NCBI GenBank assembly: GCA_002104905.1
Contig: MCFE01000640.1
Span: forward strand, 1 to 50,671
Reading direction: 5' to 3'
Length of the DNA stretch: 50,671 nucleotides
From: Basidiobolus meristosporus CBS 931.73
Lineage: Eukaryota > Basidiobolomycota > Basidiobolomycetes > Basidiobolales > Basidiobolaceae
Each line of letters begins with the position of its first letter. The first letter of the stretch is position 1. Of the stretch, positions 1 to 9,696 are shown in pieces. Made by a program: the position numbers and the translations under genes. Under the pieces are notes generated by a model. The model ran no database searches. It was not told where the DNA came from and saw only the letters and a program-made list of their open reading frames with translations.

Positions 1-9
1 ATCTAGATT

Positions 10-753
10 TAAAATCAAGATTCATCGGTATTTTTGGGGTTCTCTAGCTAGTGTTTATCGCAGACCATGTGCAACAATGTTATATATCATTTATACTTTA
101 TAAGCGACAGTGTTACCTGCAATTGTTGATTGAATATCATTACCGCTTTAAGTCTCCAACGGTATCCACTCTCATTCCATTGTTACAGACTGCTTAGCCA
201 CAACAGCCATAGAATGTACATGCTACAGTAAACGTAATTATCAACATTGTCTATGCATCTCGAGGTCCTGATTTACTTTCCCGTTAGAGACCAAAGATGC
301 CTTATTGGTGTAGAACTACCCCTACACAATAGCATATCTGAAGAGCAACCCGGTTTATGGATTTTGATTTTGTGTATTAATACCACATTAACTCTGTACC
401 ACTATGCCATAATGCTGCAGCTTTGTGGAACTGGTTTACATTACCCAGGTAGCCTTCTGAGCTGGTTTACATTACCCGGGTAACTTTCTTCTCTTGCACA
501 ACCATTTGTAGAGCTAGCCACAGCGACTATTGACAAAAGTATGTGCAACAATGGGGAAATGACGCCTATATATTGAGCTCACCTTGCTGCTAGACATCAT
601 TCACACACTAAGCTCTCAATCAAAACAATGATGAAGAAACTTGCAGTCTCCTTGATGGTCGCCTTCCATGTGGCCAGCTCCAGTTCCAGCTCCGTAGATG
701 CTCTCTCGTGCCAAGCCCAAGGGAACTCAAGAGGCTCCTTGTGCGTTTCCGGT
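10..753 (+). repeat. Tandem duplication, copy 1
   Basis: This stretch and 1367-2014 are diverged direct copies, recognisable throughout despite indels. Both contain the same AT-rich upstream block, the same block around 247/1569, the same TATA region and the start of the same small secreted-peptide gene. Copy 1 may extend left beyond the window. Confidence 0.85.
567..574 (+). promoter_or_regulatory. TATA box of the small secreted peptide gene
   Basis: TATATATT lies 54 bp before the ATG and is followed by GAGC. The same word recurs at 1843 and 19412, both times 50-60 bp before a start codon, which supports a real core promoter. Confidence 0.65.
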
Positions 754-831
754 AGCTGCCCACCGGTTGGAGATCCGTGTTCTGGGATACTGGATGCAAG
801 TCTGGCCAAAGATGCTGTATCTGATAGTTAA
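628..831 (+). CDS. Small secreted cysteine-containing peptide (67 aa), unknown function
   Basis: The product starts MMKKLAVSLMVAFHVASS, a typical signal peptide (two Lys, hydrophobic core, small residues), with likely cleavage near Ala-Leu-Ser around residues 22-26. The mature part is only about 40 residues and has four cysteines (CQAQ, LCV, SCPP, DPC), enough for two disulfides. A TATA box sits 54 bp upstream, and a second, truncated copy follows about 1.28 kb downstream with the signal peptide largely conserved. I do not recognise the family. Small secreted Cys-containing peptides in fungi include effectors and wall-associated peptides, but nothing here assigns a role. An antisense frame over the same DNA is probably spurious. 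Confidence 0.6.
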   Translation: MMKKLAVSLMVAFHVASSSSSSVDALSCQAQGNSRGSLCVSGSCPPVGDPCSGILDASLAKDAVSDS

Positions 832-1366
832 TAAATCCAATATGTTCAATGTTGAATTTACACACAATAATGCAAATGCTAGAAACAGGACAGAGTATTC
901 GGAGATTGACGCTTAAGAAGCAAGCAGCAACTATATAGCCAAAGTGTAGCAAAATATGTTTGCCTCCTCTTTATGTGAGAGAGTGTTTTGCACAGAGGAA
1001 GGATAAGTAACAGTGTACATGATGTCCTATATTGCGCATGCGTCAAGAGGACTTGCTTACTTTACATATTACAACTTTCCTTGCCTGCCATTATGGAGGC
1101 CAGTTGTGTTGACACTCTCTACTTGCGCCCTTCAGGCATAAGTCAAAGTTTGATATCCCGGAACACCAAAGATGTTGTATCTACGTAATAAATTATCTAA
1201 TGAATTATCGGCTAAGTCGTCGTAAAGAATACATCATATTCCAATTCCCAAGTGGGACAGCAATCTCATATTTATATTTACTTGTAGCAAAATCAATGCA
1301 GGTCGTTACAAACACTAAAGTTATATCAAATACTTACGTGTTATTGCAAATAGCAGCATCTGGGCT
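832..1366. other. Intergenic spacer between the two duplicated copies
   Basis: No convincing gene. Around 1165-1190 a short stretch resembles the 3' end of the upstream peptide gene (CCAAAGATGTTGTATCT against CCAAAGATGCTGTATCT), perhaps a relic of the duplication. Confidence 0.5.
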
Positions 1367-2014
1367 TAAAAATCAAGATTCATTTATACTTTATAAGCGA
1401 CAGTGTTACCTAGGACTTTGCGTATCTCGATTGAATATCATTACCGCTTTAAGTCTCAAATGGTAGATTTGACTGTAATCAATGTGTCCACACTCATTCC
1501 ATTGTCACAGACTGCTTAGCCACAACAGTCATGGAATGTACATGTTACAGTAAACGTAATTATCGAGATTGTCTATGCATCTTGAGGTCTTGATTTACTT
1601 TCCAGTTAGAGGCCAAAGATGCTTTATTGGTGTAGGACTACCACTACACAATAGCATGTCTGATGAGCAACCCGGTTCATGGATTGCCAATTTGTTTTTG
1701 TGTATTAACATCATCTCAATGCTGCAGCTCTGTGTAACTGGTATACATTACCCAGGTAGCCTTCTTCTCTTGTACAACCATTCCTAGAGCTAGCCACAGC
1801 AACTATTGACAAAAGTATGTGCAACAATGTGGAAATGACGCCTATATATTGAGCCAACCCCGCTGCTAGACATCATTCACACACTAAGCTCTCAATCAAA
1901 ACAATGATGAAGAAGTTTGCAGTCTCCCTGATGGTTGCCTTCCTTGTGGCCAGCTCCAGTTCCGGCTCCATAGATGCTCTCTTGTGCCAAGCCCAAGGGA
2001 ACTCAAGAGGCTCC
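1367..2014 (+). repeat. Tandem duplication, copy 2
   Basis: Second copy of the unit at 10-753. Homology ends abruptly inside the peptide gene at about 2014, just after the codons for Arg-Gly-Ser. Everything beyond is unrelated to copy 1, so the duplication or a later rearrangement cut the gene there. Confidence 0.85.
1843..1850 (+). promoter_or_regulatory. TATA box of the truncated peptide copy
   Basis: TATATATTGAGCC, 54 bp before the residual ATG at 1904, in the same position as in copy 1. Confidence 0.55.
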
Positions 2015-2038
2015 TACACATCATTTACAACAGTATAA
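1904..2038 (+). pseudogene. 3'-truncated copy of the small secreted peptide gene
   Basis: The reading frame opens MMKKFAVSLMVAFLVASS and matches the intact copy at 628 through its first 37 codons. It then runs into unrelated sequence and stops after seven foreign codons. Only one cysteine of the mature peptide survives, so a functional disulfide-bonded product is unlikely. The TATA region and 5' leader are kept, so it may still be transcribed. The alternative is a short secreted variant of 44 residues. Confidence 0.6.
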
Positions 2039-2976
2039 ATAAAAGTGCTACTCTGTCAAAAACCTCTGGTGGATGCTGGACAATAAGTATAAATACACTA
2101 GTAGATGTATGTGACTATTTATTCCCATAAGATCAGGGCCTGGGATCCCATTATAATCACTAATTAGTCTTAGTGCTTCTGTTTGATGCTTCCTATTCTG
2201 TTTATAGAATCATCAGCCTAGACTAGTGCTTCCAACAGTAATACTTGTGTGTGAATTTCATGATAGCATATTACCAAATCTTGTGAGAGGTTATTCACCC
2301 TATTCACCTTATTCACCCTATTAGGATCACTTAACCTACAGGCAAGCTCCCAAATACATAAACTGCCAATAGACAGTAATATAAGGGTAAAACAAATTTA
2401 GCAAAATACCTATATGGCTGCAGGAGGACTCAAAATAACAGTTCTAGATAATCTATTTTTCCTGCTTAGAAACATGTTGATTTCTTCAGCACCTACATAG
2501 ATCAGCGCAATAGCTGTTGCAGATTCAAAGTGGCGTCTGGCTGATAGATGCTTAATGGTCTCAAGGTTATTTAGGATATACGCTGAGTTCTAGGTTGTTT
2601 GGTAACAGAAATTAGACAAAGCCTTTTCTAAAGGAAGCCAACGCTACTAAGGCAAAAGCAAAGACCTTGGGGGTGCCATATCATATTGACCGCAACAGAA
2701 AAGGATTGTCTTCAGAAGTGCGGAGTGTGCGACACGATACTGATTGCTGGAACGGATGCCTGTACATGGCAGTTGTACACATGTATCTGATCAAAACACT
2801 TGAACAATCAAAGTAGCAGCTCACACATATGTTAGATGCTCACAGTGCAATGAGCATAATACAGCTGGGTCAAAGGAACGCGGATTTGAACTCATTTATT
2901 TCACAATGCTTCAGCTAAATATCCATAACAGCAACATCTCCAAGAGTCCACCGGCTAAGTAGGTACCAACCAAACC
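2039..2976. other. Gene-poor stretch
   Basis: No supported gene on either strand. A short tandem run of TTATTCACC-like 9-mers lies at about 2290-2325. The rest is low-complexity AT-rich intergenic sequence. Confidence 0.5.
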
Positions 2977-3195
2977 CTACGAGATTACCCATGTCTGGCT
3001 ATCCACGCAGGCGGTCCCCTTTCTTCCTTCGAGGATCTGCTTGAAGGACAGCTCGCCAGTTCCGGGTCCTCTCCAAGTCCAGCGAATCCCTTTGACTGTG
3101 ACTGAGGCGTAGTTCCCGTTGTTAGCTCTCTTGGCTCTGGCAATTTCTTCTCTGACATTGGCAGAATACAAACGGGCTTCTTGATCGGATACCAT
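2977..3195 (-). CDS. Small hypothetical protein (72 aa)
   Basis: The preferred start is the ATG at 3195 (MVSDQEARLY). It is the first ATG after a TATA box (GATATAAA on the minus strand, 3251-3258) at a spacing like that of neighbouring genes; a longer upstream frame would begin at a codon too close to the TATA box. The protein is soluble and has a Trp-rich middle (KGIRWTWRGPGTGELSF) and one cysteine. It has no signal peptide or membrane segment. I do not recognise a family. Support is promoter position plus a balanced composition, so this is a moderate-confidence gene. Confidence 0.4.
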   Translation of the reverse strand: MVSDQEARLYSANVREEIARAKRANNGNYASVTVKGIRWTWRGPGTGELSFKQILEGRKGTACVDSQTWVIS

Positions 3196-3250
3196 GGCTG
3201 AGAAAGTGGAGTGCAATAAGTCTTGAGACTGACAAGCCCACACCTGCTGC

Positions 3251-3258
3251 TTTATATC
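3251..3258 (-). promoter_or_regulatory. TATA box of the small hypothetical gene
   Basis: Minus-strand GATATAAA, about 56 bp before the ATG at 3195. Confidence 0.45.
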
Positions 3259-3486
3259 ACCTTATCCAGGTGGTGGCTTAGTGTTGGCTGCTTCATGTGC
3301 CCTTTTCTACTAAGTATAGCGGCTTCCCACCTAAAGTGCTGAGTCTTAGGCCAAGCTTGGAGAAATAATCCAGAAATCATGAATGGTTACAGTTGAGGCC
3401 AAATCTGCAACATTACCTGAGGAAACCAGTACTAGCTAAACACATCCATGAATATTTCCTTCTTGCCAGCACCGTCTCTATGCTCC

Positions 3487-4075
3487 ATGCCGGTCATTGC
3501 TGACAAGGATTTGCACCAATCAGCAATGAGTCTGTTCTTGAAATAACAGGTTATATAATCAACCTGCCCAAAAGAATGACTGTGGTAGTTGGTGGCTGAG
3601 CTCTTAATCCAACGCTGTACTCCATCTGTGGCAGGGTAAAGTTTGCAATAGATAAGTGCATGTGTCTTGCAAGAAAGCATTGCCATCCAAGCTATTGATT
3701 GTGGCAGCATAGACAAAGCGTAACACAAATAAAGTGAACAGTCACATTTGGCTTGTTTCTTGACAAATAACTAATTGAAAACGCATGTACTACAACAAGA
3801 AATTCCAAGGCAGCCTCAACTATCCCAAGCACTATCCACTCAATATCCCCAACTCTTGGCAAAAAACTAACCAATTTATTCTTGCCTGTACTGTGCTGTA
3901 CACCCCATGACAGTCGTATTGTTCACCAATCAGCAACAACCCTAGGTTCTTGTAATAACTGGTTAATTTAATAAGCCTGCCCCAAAGCTTGACTGTGGTT
4001 GCTGCTCTCCAGTTGCGGCAGGGTCAGATCAGCAATATATTTAATCATGTGTACAGCAAGAAAACAGCACTACCA
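3487..4075. repeat. Pair of diverged direct repeats (3487-3686 and 3905-4075)
   Basis: The two blocks share the ordered words CACCAATCAGCAA, TTCTTGAAATAACAGGTTA/TTCTTGTAATAACTGGTTA, CCTGCCC, TGACTGTGGT, GGCAGGGT and CAAGAAA in the same order and spacing. They look like an old local duplication or two old copies of a short element. Small frames within them are not convincing genes. Confidence 0.65.
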
Positions 4076-4235
4076 AAGGACAATACCTTCCAGGCAATGA
4101 CAGGACTATTGTAAGAGACACTTGACTTAAAGATGGAATAAAGATACCAAAAGTGCATGTTAAGCTCACAGTACTACACTGATACAAAAGAGTACCGAAC
4201 CCCATTGAAATTGACCACAATGACCTTGGACTTTC

Positions 4236-4706
4236 TTGACGGTAACCCTCAAGCTCATTAGTAAAAAATTACCAAAGTCCTTACTAACACAGATAGTCAG
4301 AAATGCTGGCTATCTCTCAATTTCAGAACAAAGAAACTACCTCAAGGACCTAGGTATTCATATGCCTAAGAGTATTAACATTCAATACATTGCCAGGGAT
4401 CTCTTGGAAGTTATTCTTGACAAAGATATTGTTGAATATTTTACAGAGGAAGTCAAAAATATGCTGGATTGGGAGCTCTCAGAGCATATACTCAGACATC
4501 ATTTAGACATTCCACTCTTTGTACCATTCTCTCTGGAAAAAGAACTCCTCTAAAGGTTTACCAGCTTGTTGAAAAACTCTCCTTCCCTTCAAGTCACAAA
4601 CTTCCTCAAGAAATACTACAGTGAACAAGCAGTTTTGCTACATTCTCCTTTAGACTTTGATATTGAGGATATTTGGGATACAGCAAAGTCCAAGTTTATC
4701 TTGTAG
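4236..4706 (+). pseudogene. Unrecognised reading frame with one internal stop, next to a LINE
   Basis: A 105-codon frame rich in Leu, Ile, Lys and Glu ends at a TAA (4551-4553). The same frame stays open for another 50 codons to a TAG at 4704-4706 (ending ...WDTAKSKFIL), so the TAA is probably a mutation inside a longer gene. It is followed after about 55 bp by the AATAAAG motif that also follows the reverse transcriptase at 6180. It may be part of the same non-LTR element or an unrelated disrupted gene. No domain was recognised. Confidence 0.4.
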
Positions 4707-4760
4707 GCTTACTGCATCTCAAATATTCATATTCAAACTTGGCTACTCTTTTTATTATTT

Positions 4761-6225
4761 AAATAAAGATTTCACCCTGTGGTGATTATCATCCCCCTAA
4801 CCCTCTCTGCTGTCCACCTGCAGAAAGGTGTTTGAGCTCCTGCTTGCTCAGGAGCTCTACTCTGACTTCCTCAAGTTTCACCCTGCACAGTTTGGCTTTG
4901 TTCCTGGCCTCTCCTTGGAATATGCAGTCATACTTAGCCAAGATCACACTCTCCAGTGCAAGTATCCCTCTGTTCTGTTTGATATTACTAAGGCCTTTGA
5001 TTCAATTGACAGAACACTGCTTTGGTCCAAGTTGCAATGCTTCTCCAGTGCCTCTCTCACCCTCCTTGTCAGGTCTCTGTTTCTGGATCCACAAGCAAGA
5101 ATTCTGCCCCCAAGTGAGCAATCACCAGTGTTATCAGTTCCTAATGGAGTGGTTCAAGGCTCTGTGCTTGGACCTATACTCTTTGCCATCTTCCTGAATG
5201 ACTTCCCAGGACTCTTAGCTGCTGGCCTGGTTACTCTCTTTGCTGATGACATCAAAATATCCTCCTCCAATGTGCAACAAGACTCCCAGACCATTCATCA
5301 GTATCTGCAGAAGAATAATATCCAGCTTTCCATTGCAACAACAGTACCTTTGGGCTCTCCCATCAACTTGGAGAACTCCACTCTACCTGCCCAGGTTTCT
5401 GCTACATATCTTGGCTTTCCTTTCCTTCCTACTGGGCTAGACTCTGGTGCACACCAGAAGAAGAGAATTATCCTGGCAAGACAGGCACTCCACAAGCTAC
5501 TGGCTGTTACTCCTCCTACAACTTCAGCTCCCAGCTGCCTCCTTCTACTCAAGCAGTTTGTCTTCCCTGTCCTGGAATTTAGCTTACCACTTCTCTTTCT
5601 TACTTCTAGAGACTGCACTAAGCTTGACAAGTTGGCAGTATGGTGCATTACCTCCTTGGTGCCTCATTTGCCTGAATGCCCCTACAGACATGCTATTCTT
5701 GGTGCTTTTGGGTTTATGCCCTATAAGATCAGACTTCTCTACCTCAGAACCAGATTATATCTCAGACTTCACCACTGCAACAACCCACTGATTAAGGCCT
5801 GGAAGAGAACACACCACACTACACCTGGCTCCTGCTGGAGAACTATACTTAGAAATCCTGAAGTCAAGAAGTTTGCTCATTATATTCTGCAGTCAGAAAA
5901 ACCCAAGCTGGCCTACCTGAAGTACTTGACAGATCTTTGGCAGCAATATCTGCAGCAGCACACACCCTTTATGATGAATATCAATCCTTATCATATTCCC
6001 CTCATCAATGTTGTTCACAAGTCTTTCTTACCTCTCTTGCTACCCCCCTTCCCTCTGAACAGTATCTTGAGCACTGAAGAACTATCATCACTTCTTATTA
6101 ATATACATACAAACTCCCCTCAGCTGCACACTCTTGCATCAAAGCTACAACAGTAGCACTGGCTTCTTTGTTTCAACTGAAATAAAGTTTTCACCTGTTG
6201 GTTACTGTCTCCCCCCTAACCAATA
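4761..6225. repeat. Short direct repeat flanking the LINE RT frame
   Basis: About 45 bp at 4761-4805 recur at 6180-6225: AAATAAAG(A/T)TTTCACC, then TG..G.TTA, then TCCCCCCTAACC. It begins with a polyadenylation-like AATAAA. The right copy could be the start of a second, decayed RT unit, or both could be 3' ends of tandem elements. Confidence 0.6.
4828..6156 (+). pseudogene. Non-LTR retrotransposon (LINE-type) reverse transcriptase, 5'-truncated
   Basis: An open frame of 442 codons encodes the RT core in order: FDITKAFDSIDRTLLW (first catalytic Asp), QGSVLGPILFAIFLNDFP, then LFADDIKI (catalytic FADD). It ends with a Leu-rich C-terminal region. There is no endonuclease domain in front and no ATG start. 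In the same frame immediately upstream, a stretch resembling the usual LLS..KVFE entry of LINE RTs is interrupted by stops. This is a 5'-truncated, non-autonomous copy whose catalytic residues happen to survive. The low GC-skewed coding resembles the LTR elements further right rather than host genes. Confidence 0.8.
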
Positions 6226-6529
6226 CACTGTATTTCTTGAAATATTAACATGCCAGTTTGGTAGACACTTCTTTGAAACCAACTGGAGTAGTTACTGGGA
6301 GCAACTTTTTGAAGGCATGGCCTTCTTTTCCATAGAAATACTCTGAGACCTTGCTAGGCTTGACAAGTTTACTGCTTGCTTCATATCTCCATGGGTCCAC
6401 ATATTCCTCAGACTCCTTACAGACAAGCACATCTGGGTGCCATTGGCTTTCTTGCCTACAAAAGCAGAGTGGTTTAACTTCAACTCCAACTGTGTCAAAG
6501 CCCTCATTTTAAGCAGTGGCTAAGCTTTT

Positions 6530-6876
6530 TGTAAGAATCTTGGAGATATTGGAAGTGATTGGGAGAACAAGTAGATTATGTGGTTTTCACTTCATGATTT
6601 ATTGAATGTAAAAGTAGTACTTATACTTTTACATGGTCTTGGCATAAAAAACATGTAGAATAGGTATAGTAAAGTCCCAAGAGCATGTGTGCAAAGTTTG
6701 GGGCTGTTTGGACAGCTTTGAGAATTTTTCATGCCCTGGGTAACTGATATCTTGGTGAAAATGTCCTAAGTAAATCCTGATAAGGAATTTGTTCAGTATT
6801 CTCTGGGATTTGAAGGTGATGATTGAAGTGACCAAGTTAAGTGAATATTTAGGTGGAATTACAAATTTTTACAACA
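6530..6876 (-). mobile_element. Solo LTR of the Copia family in this window
   Basis: About 347 bp match, with substitutions and small indels, the two LTRs of the Copia element at 29863-30207 and 41340-41684 (shared words: GAAGTGATTGGGAGAACAAG, TTTACATGGTCTTGGCATA, TGCAAAGTTTGGGGCTGTTT). Minus-strand ends are TGTTG...TTACA. AAGCT occurs within 4 bp of the left end and directly after the right end, a possible target duplication. No internal region is present, as expected after LTR-LTR recombination. Confidence 0.85.
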
Positions 6877-7851
6877 AAGCTTTCATTACACTGGCTCACT
6901 GTCCTGCTGAATAATACCTCTTGATGACTCCCAGATATAGCAGCTTGCCCACCATGTTCAAGATTGTAAAAACTCAGTACTTACATATGCCCCATATATC
7001 TCCCCTTTATGGACAAGCTAACTCAGCTACCATACACAAATATACTTTCCTCTTATGCAAACTTGCCTAGCCTATTGTAATTGTTGATGGGGCACTACCT
7101 CCTGTAGCCATCCTTTCAGTCCTAATTAACTCTAGTTTAGCTCCTCTTGAGCATAGTGGCCTTTTTTATAAGCTTTGGTCACTTAGCCACAAGATCTTAA
7201 TTTTGTGATGGCTTCTTGTAAATGTATTCTGGGAAAATAAGAAGGCCCCTGCAAGTTCATGGGGACTTTCAAGGGATCAGATAGCTGCAGCTCCTGATGC
7301 TAAGACTCTTTGGGTAGATCAAGACACAGCAGATGGTTCTCTCAGAAGGAACAGGAAGGACACTGAGAGATAAAAAGCTATGAAAGTTGATGCTATAGTG
7401 AAAACATGTTGAAGGGCTTATGAGGGGATAGTTTTTTGCATTACGAGTTCTGGTAATGCAGGGCAGGCTTGCAAAAGGGGTGCCCACGATGCATCAAGTA
7501 AATCTGCGTGTTATCACGAATGGTGACTAATTGGCAGTGTGCAGTTTTCATAGTGTTTGATCAGTCAGTGTTCCGGTTGATAGGAGTGCCAAGTTGTGAT
7601 GTGCATCATTGTTACAAGAATACTGAAGGGCCCGAAGTTCCTGATATGCAATAACAGTCCAGTAGAGCACAGAAGCTGGTCTATTTTGAATCAAATCTCT
7701 AAGCAAATGGCACAATCATAGGTAGACCCGCTATGCTATCCGCAATCCACAGTCCTATAGTGTATGGTTCATTATTTTATTCATTGTAGCCATGTCAGCG
7801 TTGACAAATCAACAAAAAGCAATCCCCAGTATTTCTTTTGATGTGACTATT
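6877..7851. other. Intergenic stretch after the solo LTR
   Basis: No supported gene; the short frames here lack homology and promoter context. The last 100 bp before 7852 would be the 3' flank of the LPMO gene. Confidence 0.5.
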
Positions 7852-8694
7852 CTAGCAAGCACCCAATTTTACCCAAGCATCTACAGTTCCTGGAGCTTGG
7901 TCCTGTGTCCACCACTTGGCCTCCCACAAATACCCGTCATAAGTTACCTGCGCTGATCCCGTGTAAGCGGTGGATGGATCCCAGCTGGCGACTCCAGCAC
8001 AGATGCCGGTATCTGGTGTGGATGTAGGGCTCGCAACAGCAGTCGATGAGCTGGTAGTTGTAGGGGAGGTTTTCTCCGGTCGAATGGTGACCGTTGGACG
8101 AGCTTCAAATAGATCTTTACCATCATATTGACCTGGGTGGGGGAACTCTGGAATGGTTGGGTATCCTGGTAGATTGGCCACCAAAAGCTTGGGTCCACTG
8201 ATGTAACCATCATCAGAGCCCTTGATTTCGATATCAGCACAGTTCATGTAATATTCTCTATAGCCCACTTTGTTGATCCAGGCCCATGCGAACACCACAT
8301 TTGAACTGCTCGCCGCGCTGCTGGGGATAGGCACTGTGTAATCCAGGCTAGCAATGAGGCAGTCATCGTAGACGGTCTTTAACACGGCAAATGTGTCTCC
8401 CCCGTCATAGGATACTGCGAATTGGCAATGGCCTCCGCTGTGAGTGGCTATGCCGTTCAGTTTGACCTGGATTGAACCACCAGCGTCAACAGTCTGAACG
8501 ACCTTACCCTGTTCGTAGCCCTTGCATGGGTACACCCCTAATGGCTCAACCATGTTATAATCAGGAGTACCGGTAAAGGTGGGATTATATTTTGAATGAC
8601 GTGGTGGCGGTTGAATCATTTCCATGTGTGCAGTTACCATGGTGACCAAGCACATGAGGGTAGCACTCGACTGGAAGACCTTGGAGAAGTACAT
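7852..8694 (-). CDS. AA11-family chitin-active lytic polysaccharide monooxygenase with CBM5/12 domain
   Basis: A secreted copper enzyme expected to cleave crystalline chitin oxidatively. Signal peptide residues 1-22 end TA|H, so the mature protein starts with His23 (HMEMIQPPPR), the N-terminal copper ligand of the histidine brace. His85 lies in ATHSGGHCQF, the second brace ligand context of AA11. NKVGYREYYMNCADIEI matches the conserved NxVGxREMYMNCA block. A Ser/Thr/Pro linker (about 205-231) joins a C-terminal CBM5/12 chitin-binding module (about 232-280: SWDPSTAYTG, then the aromatic EAKWWTQDQ, ending Cys). At 280 aa the length suits catalytic domain plus CBM. A TATA box lies 54 bp upstream. 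It shares the region with two chitin deacetylases, consistent with chitin remodelling, but they are not one operon. Confidence 0.88.
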   Translation of the reverse strand: MYFSKVFQSSATLMCLVTMVTAHMEMIQPPPRHSKYNPTFTGTPDYNMVEPLGVYPCKGYEQGKVVQTVDAGGSIQVKLNGIATHSGGHCQFAVSYDGGDTFAVLKTVYDDCLIASLDYTVPIPSSAASSSNVVFAWAWINKVGYREYYMNCADIEIKGSDDGYISGPKLLVANLPGYPTIPEFPHPGQYDGKDLFEARPTVTIRPEKTSPTTTSSSTAVASPTSTPDTGICAGVASWDPSTAYTGSAQVTYDGYLWEAKWWTQDQAPGTVDAWVKLGAC

Positions 8695-8747
8695 GTCAAT
8701 TCAAGAGAATGGTTGGAAGTATACGGTGGTATTTCCTGATATTTGTG

Positions 8748-8756
8748 CTTATATAG
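8748..8756 (-). promoter_or_regulatory. TATA box of the LPMO gene
   Basis: Minus-strand CTATATAAG, 54 bp before the ATG. Confidence 0.65.
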
Positions 8757-9696
8757 CGACTTTATGTGGCTACTCGCATCCACCGTGGTTGAATATTTCA
8801 TCAAGTCCCAACCTGCGGGCATGACTGACCAGAACTAGAATCGATTTGTACTATATTGGTAACAGATGGAGTTTCTGCCCCTCCTACCTGACCATATGCC
8901 GCTATCCAGACCACTACCCATGATATTTCACAACCCGCAACATTTGCCATTGATTGGAAATAGGCGCATTGCTATCCACCCCTGCAATTTCCTAATATCG
9001 AGTACTCCAACCCCGTTGGCAAATTTTTGTCTGGCCATTGACTGTGTCACCACCTTAACTGGGTAAAATTAATTCATCAAGTGGCATTATTAACCTCGGG
9101 TTACACTTATTAACACTACCCATTGGTTAGTTTGGATGTTCATATTAATGGCTCTATGCTAGAGATGCGCTTCTAGGCCACTGTAGTCAAGTCAAACCTG
9201 CACCCGATGCCATCTTTACGTCACGAAAAAATCTTCCCTTTGGCCATTTTATCATGCACAGTGTGAACGCCACCTAGAACCAAGGCGACAAAGTAAGGCT
9301 CTGAGATTCTGCAGAAATGGCACCAACACGTAGCTGTGCAAGAGAAATGCATACATGCTTCAAGGTTACACGCTGTAACTAGGTACAGCTGCCAACCGAC
9401 CCAAGTTTGCTAGGATATGGCATTGACTAACGATTAAATGGTATTATACAGCGATTACTCTTCAGTAAGCTAATCTCAGACCTCGTATGAGCCGGAGTAT
9501 CTACCTGAAATGGTAGCAAGAAAATGGGAACATCTGTATATAAACCACCGCTCTATTCTGGAAGAGACTGCACCAATAGTTCTCACAAAAAGGTTTATTT
9601 ACCATCGAAGATAATATTCATAGTGGGGTATCATGGAATGCTTATTTGAATAATAGTATACAGAGTGGTCACTGGGCCTTCTATTTTTCTTTGGAA
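8757..9696. other. Intergenic region between LPMO promoter and permease 3' end
   Basis: No supported gene on either strand. It would hold the LPMO upstream regulatory region (right of 8757) and the 3' untranslated region of the permease (left of 9697). Confidence 0.5.
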
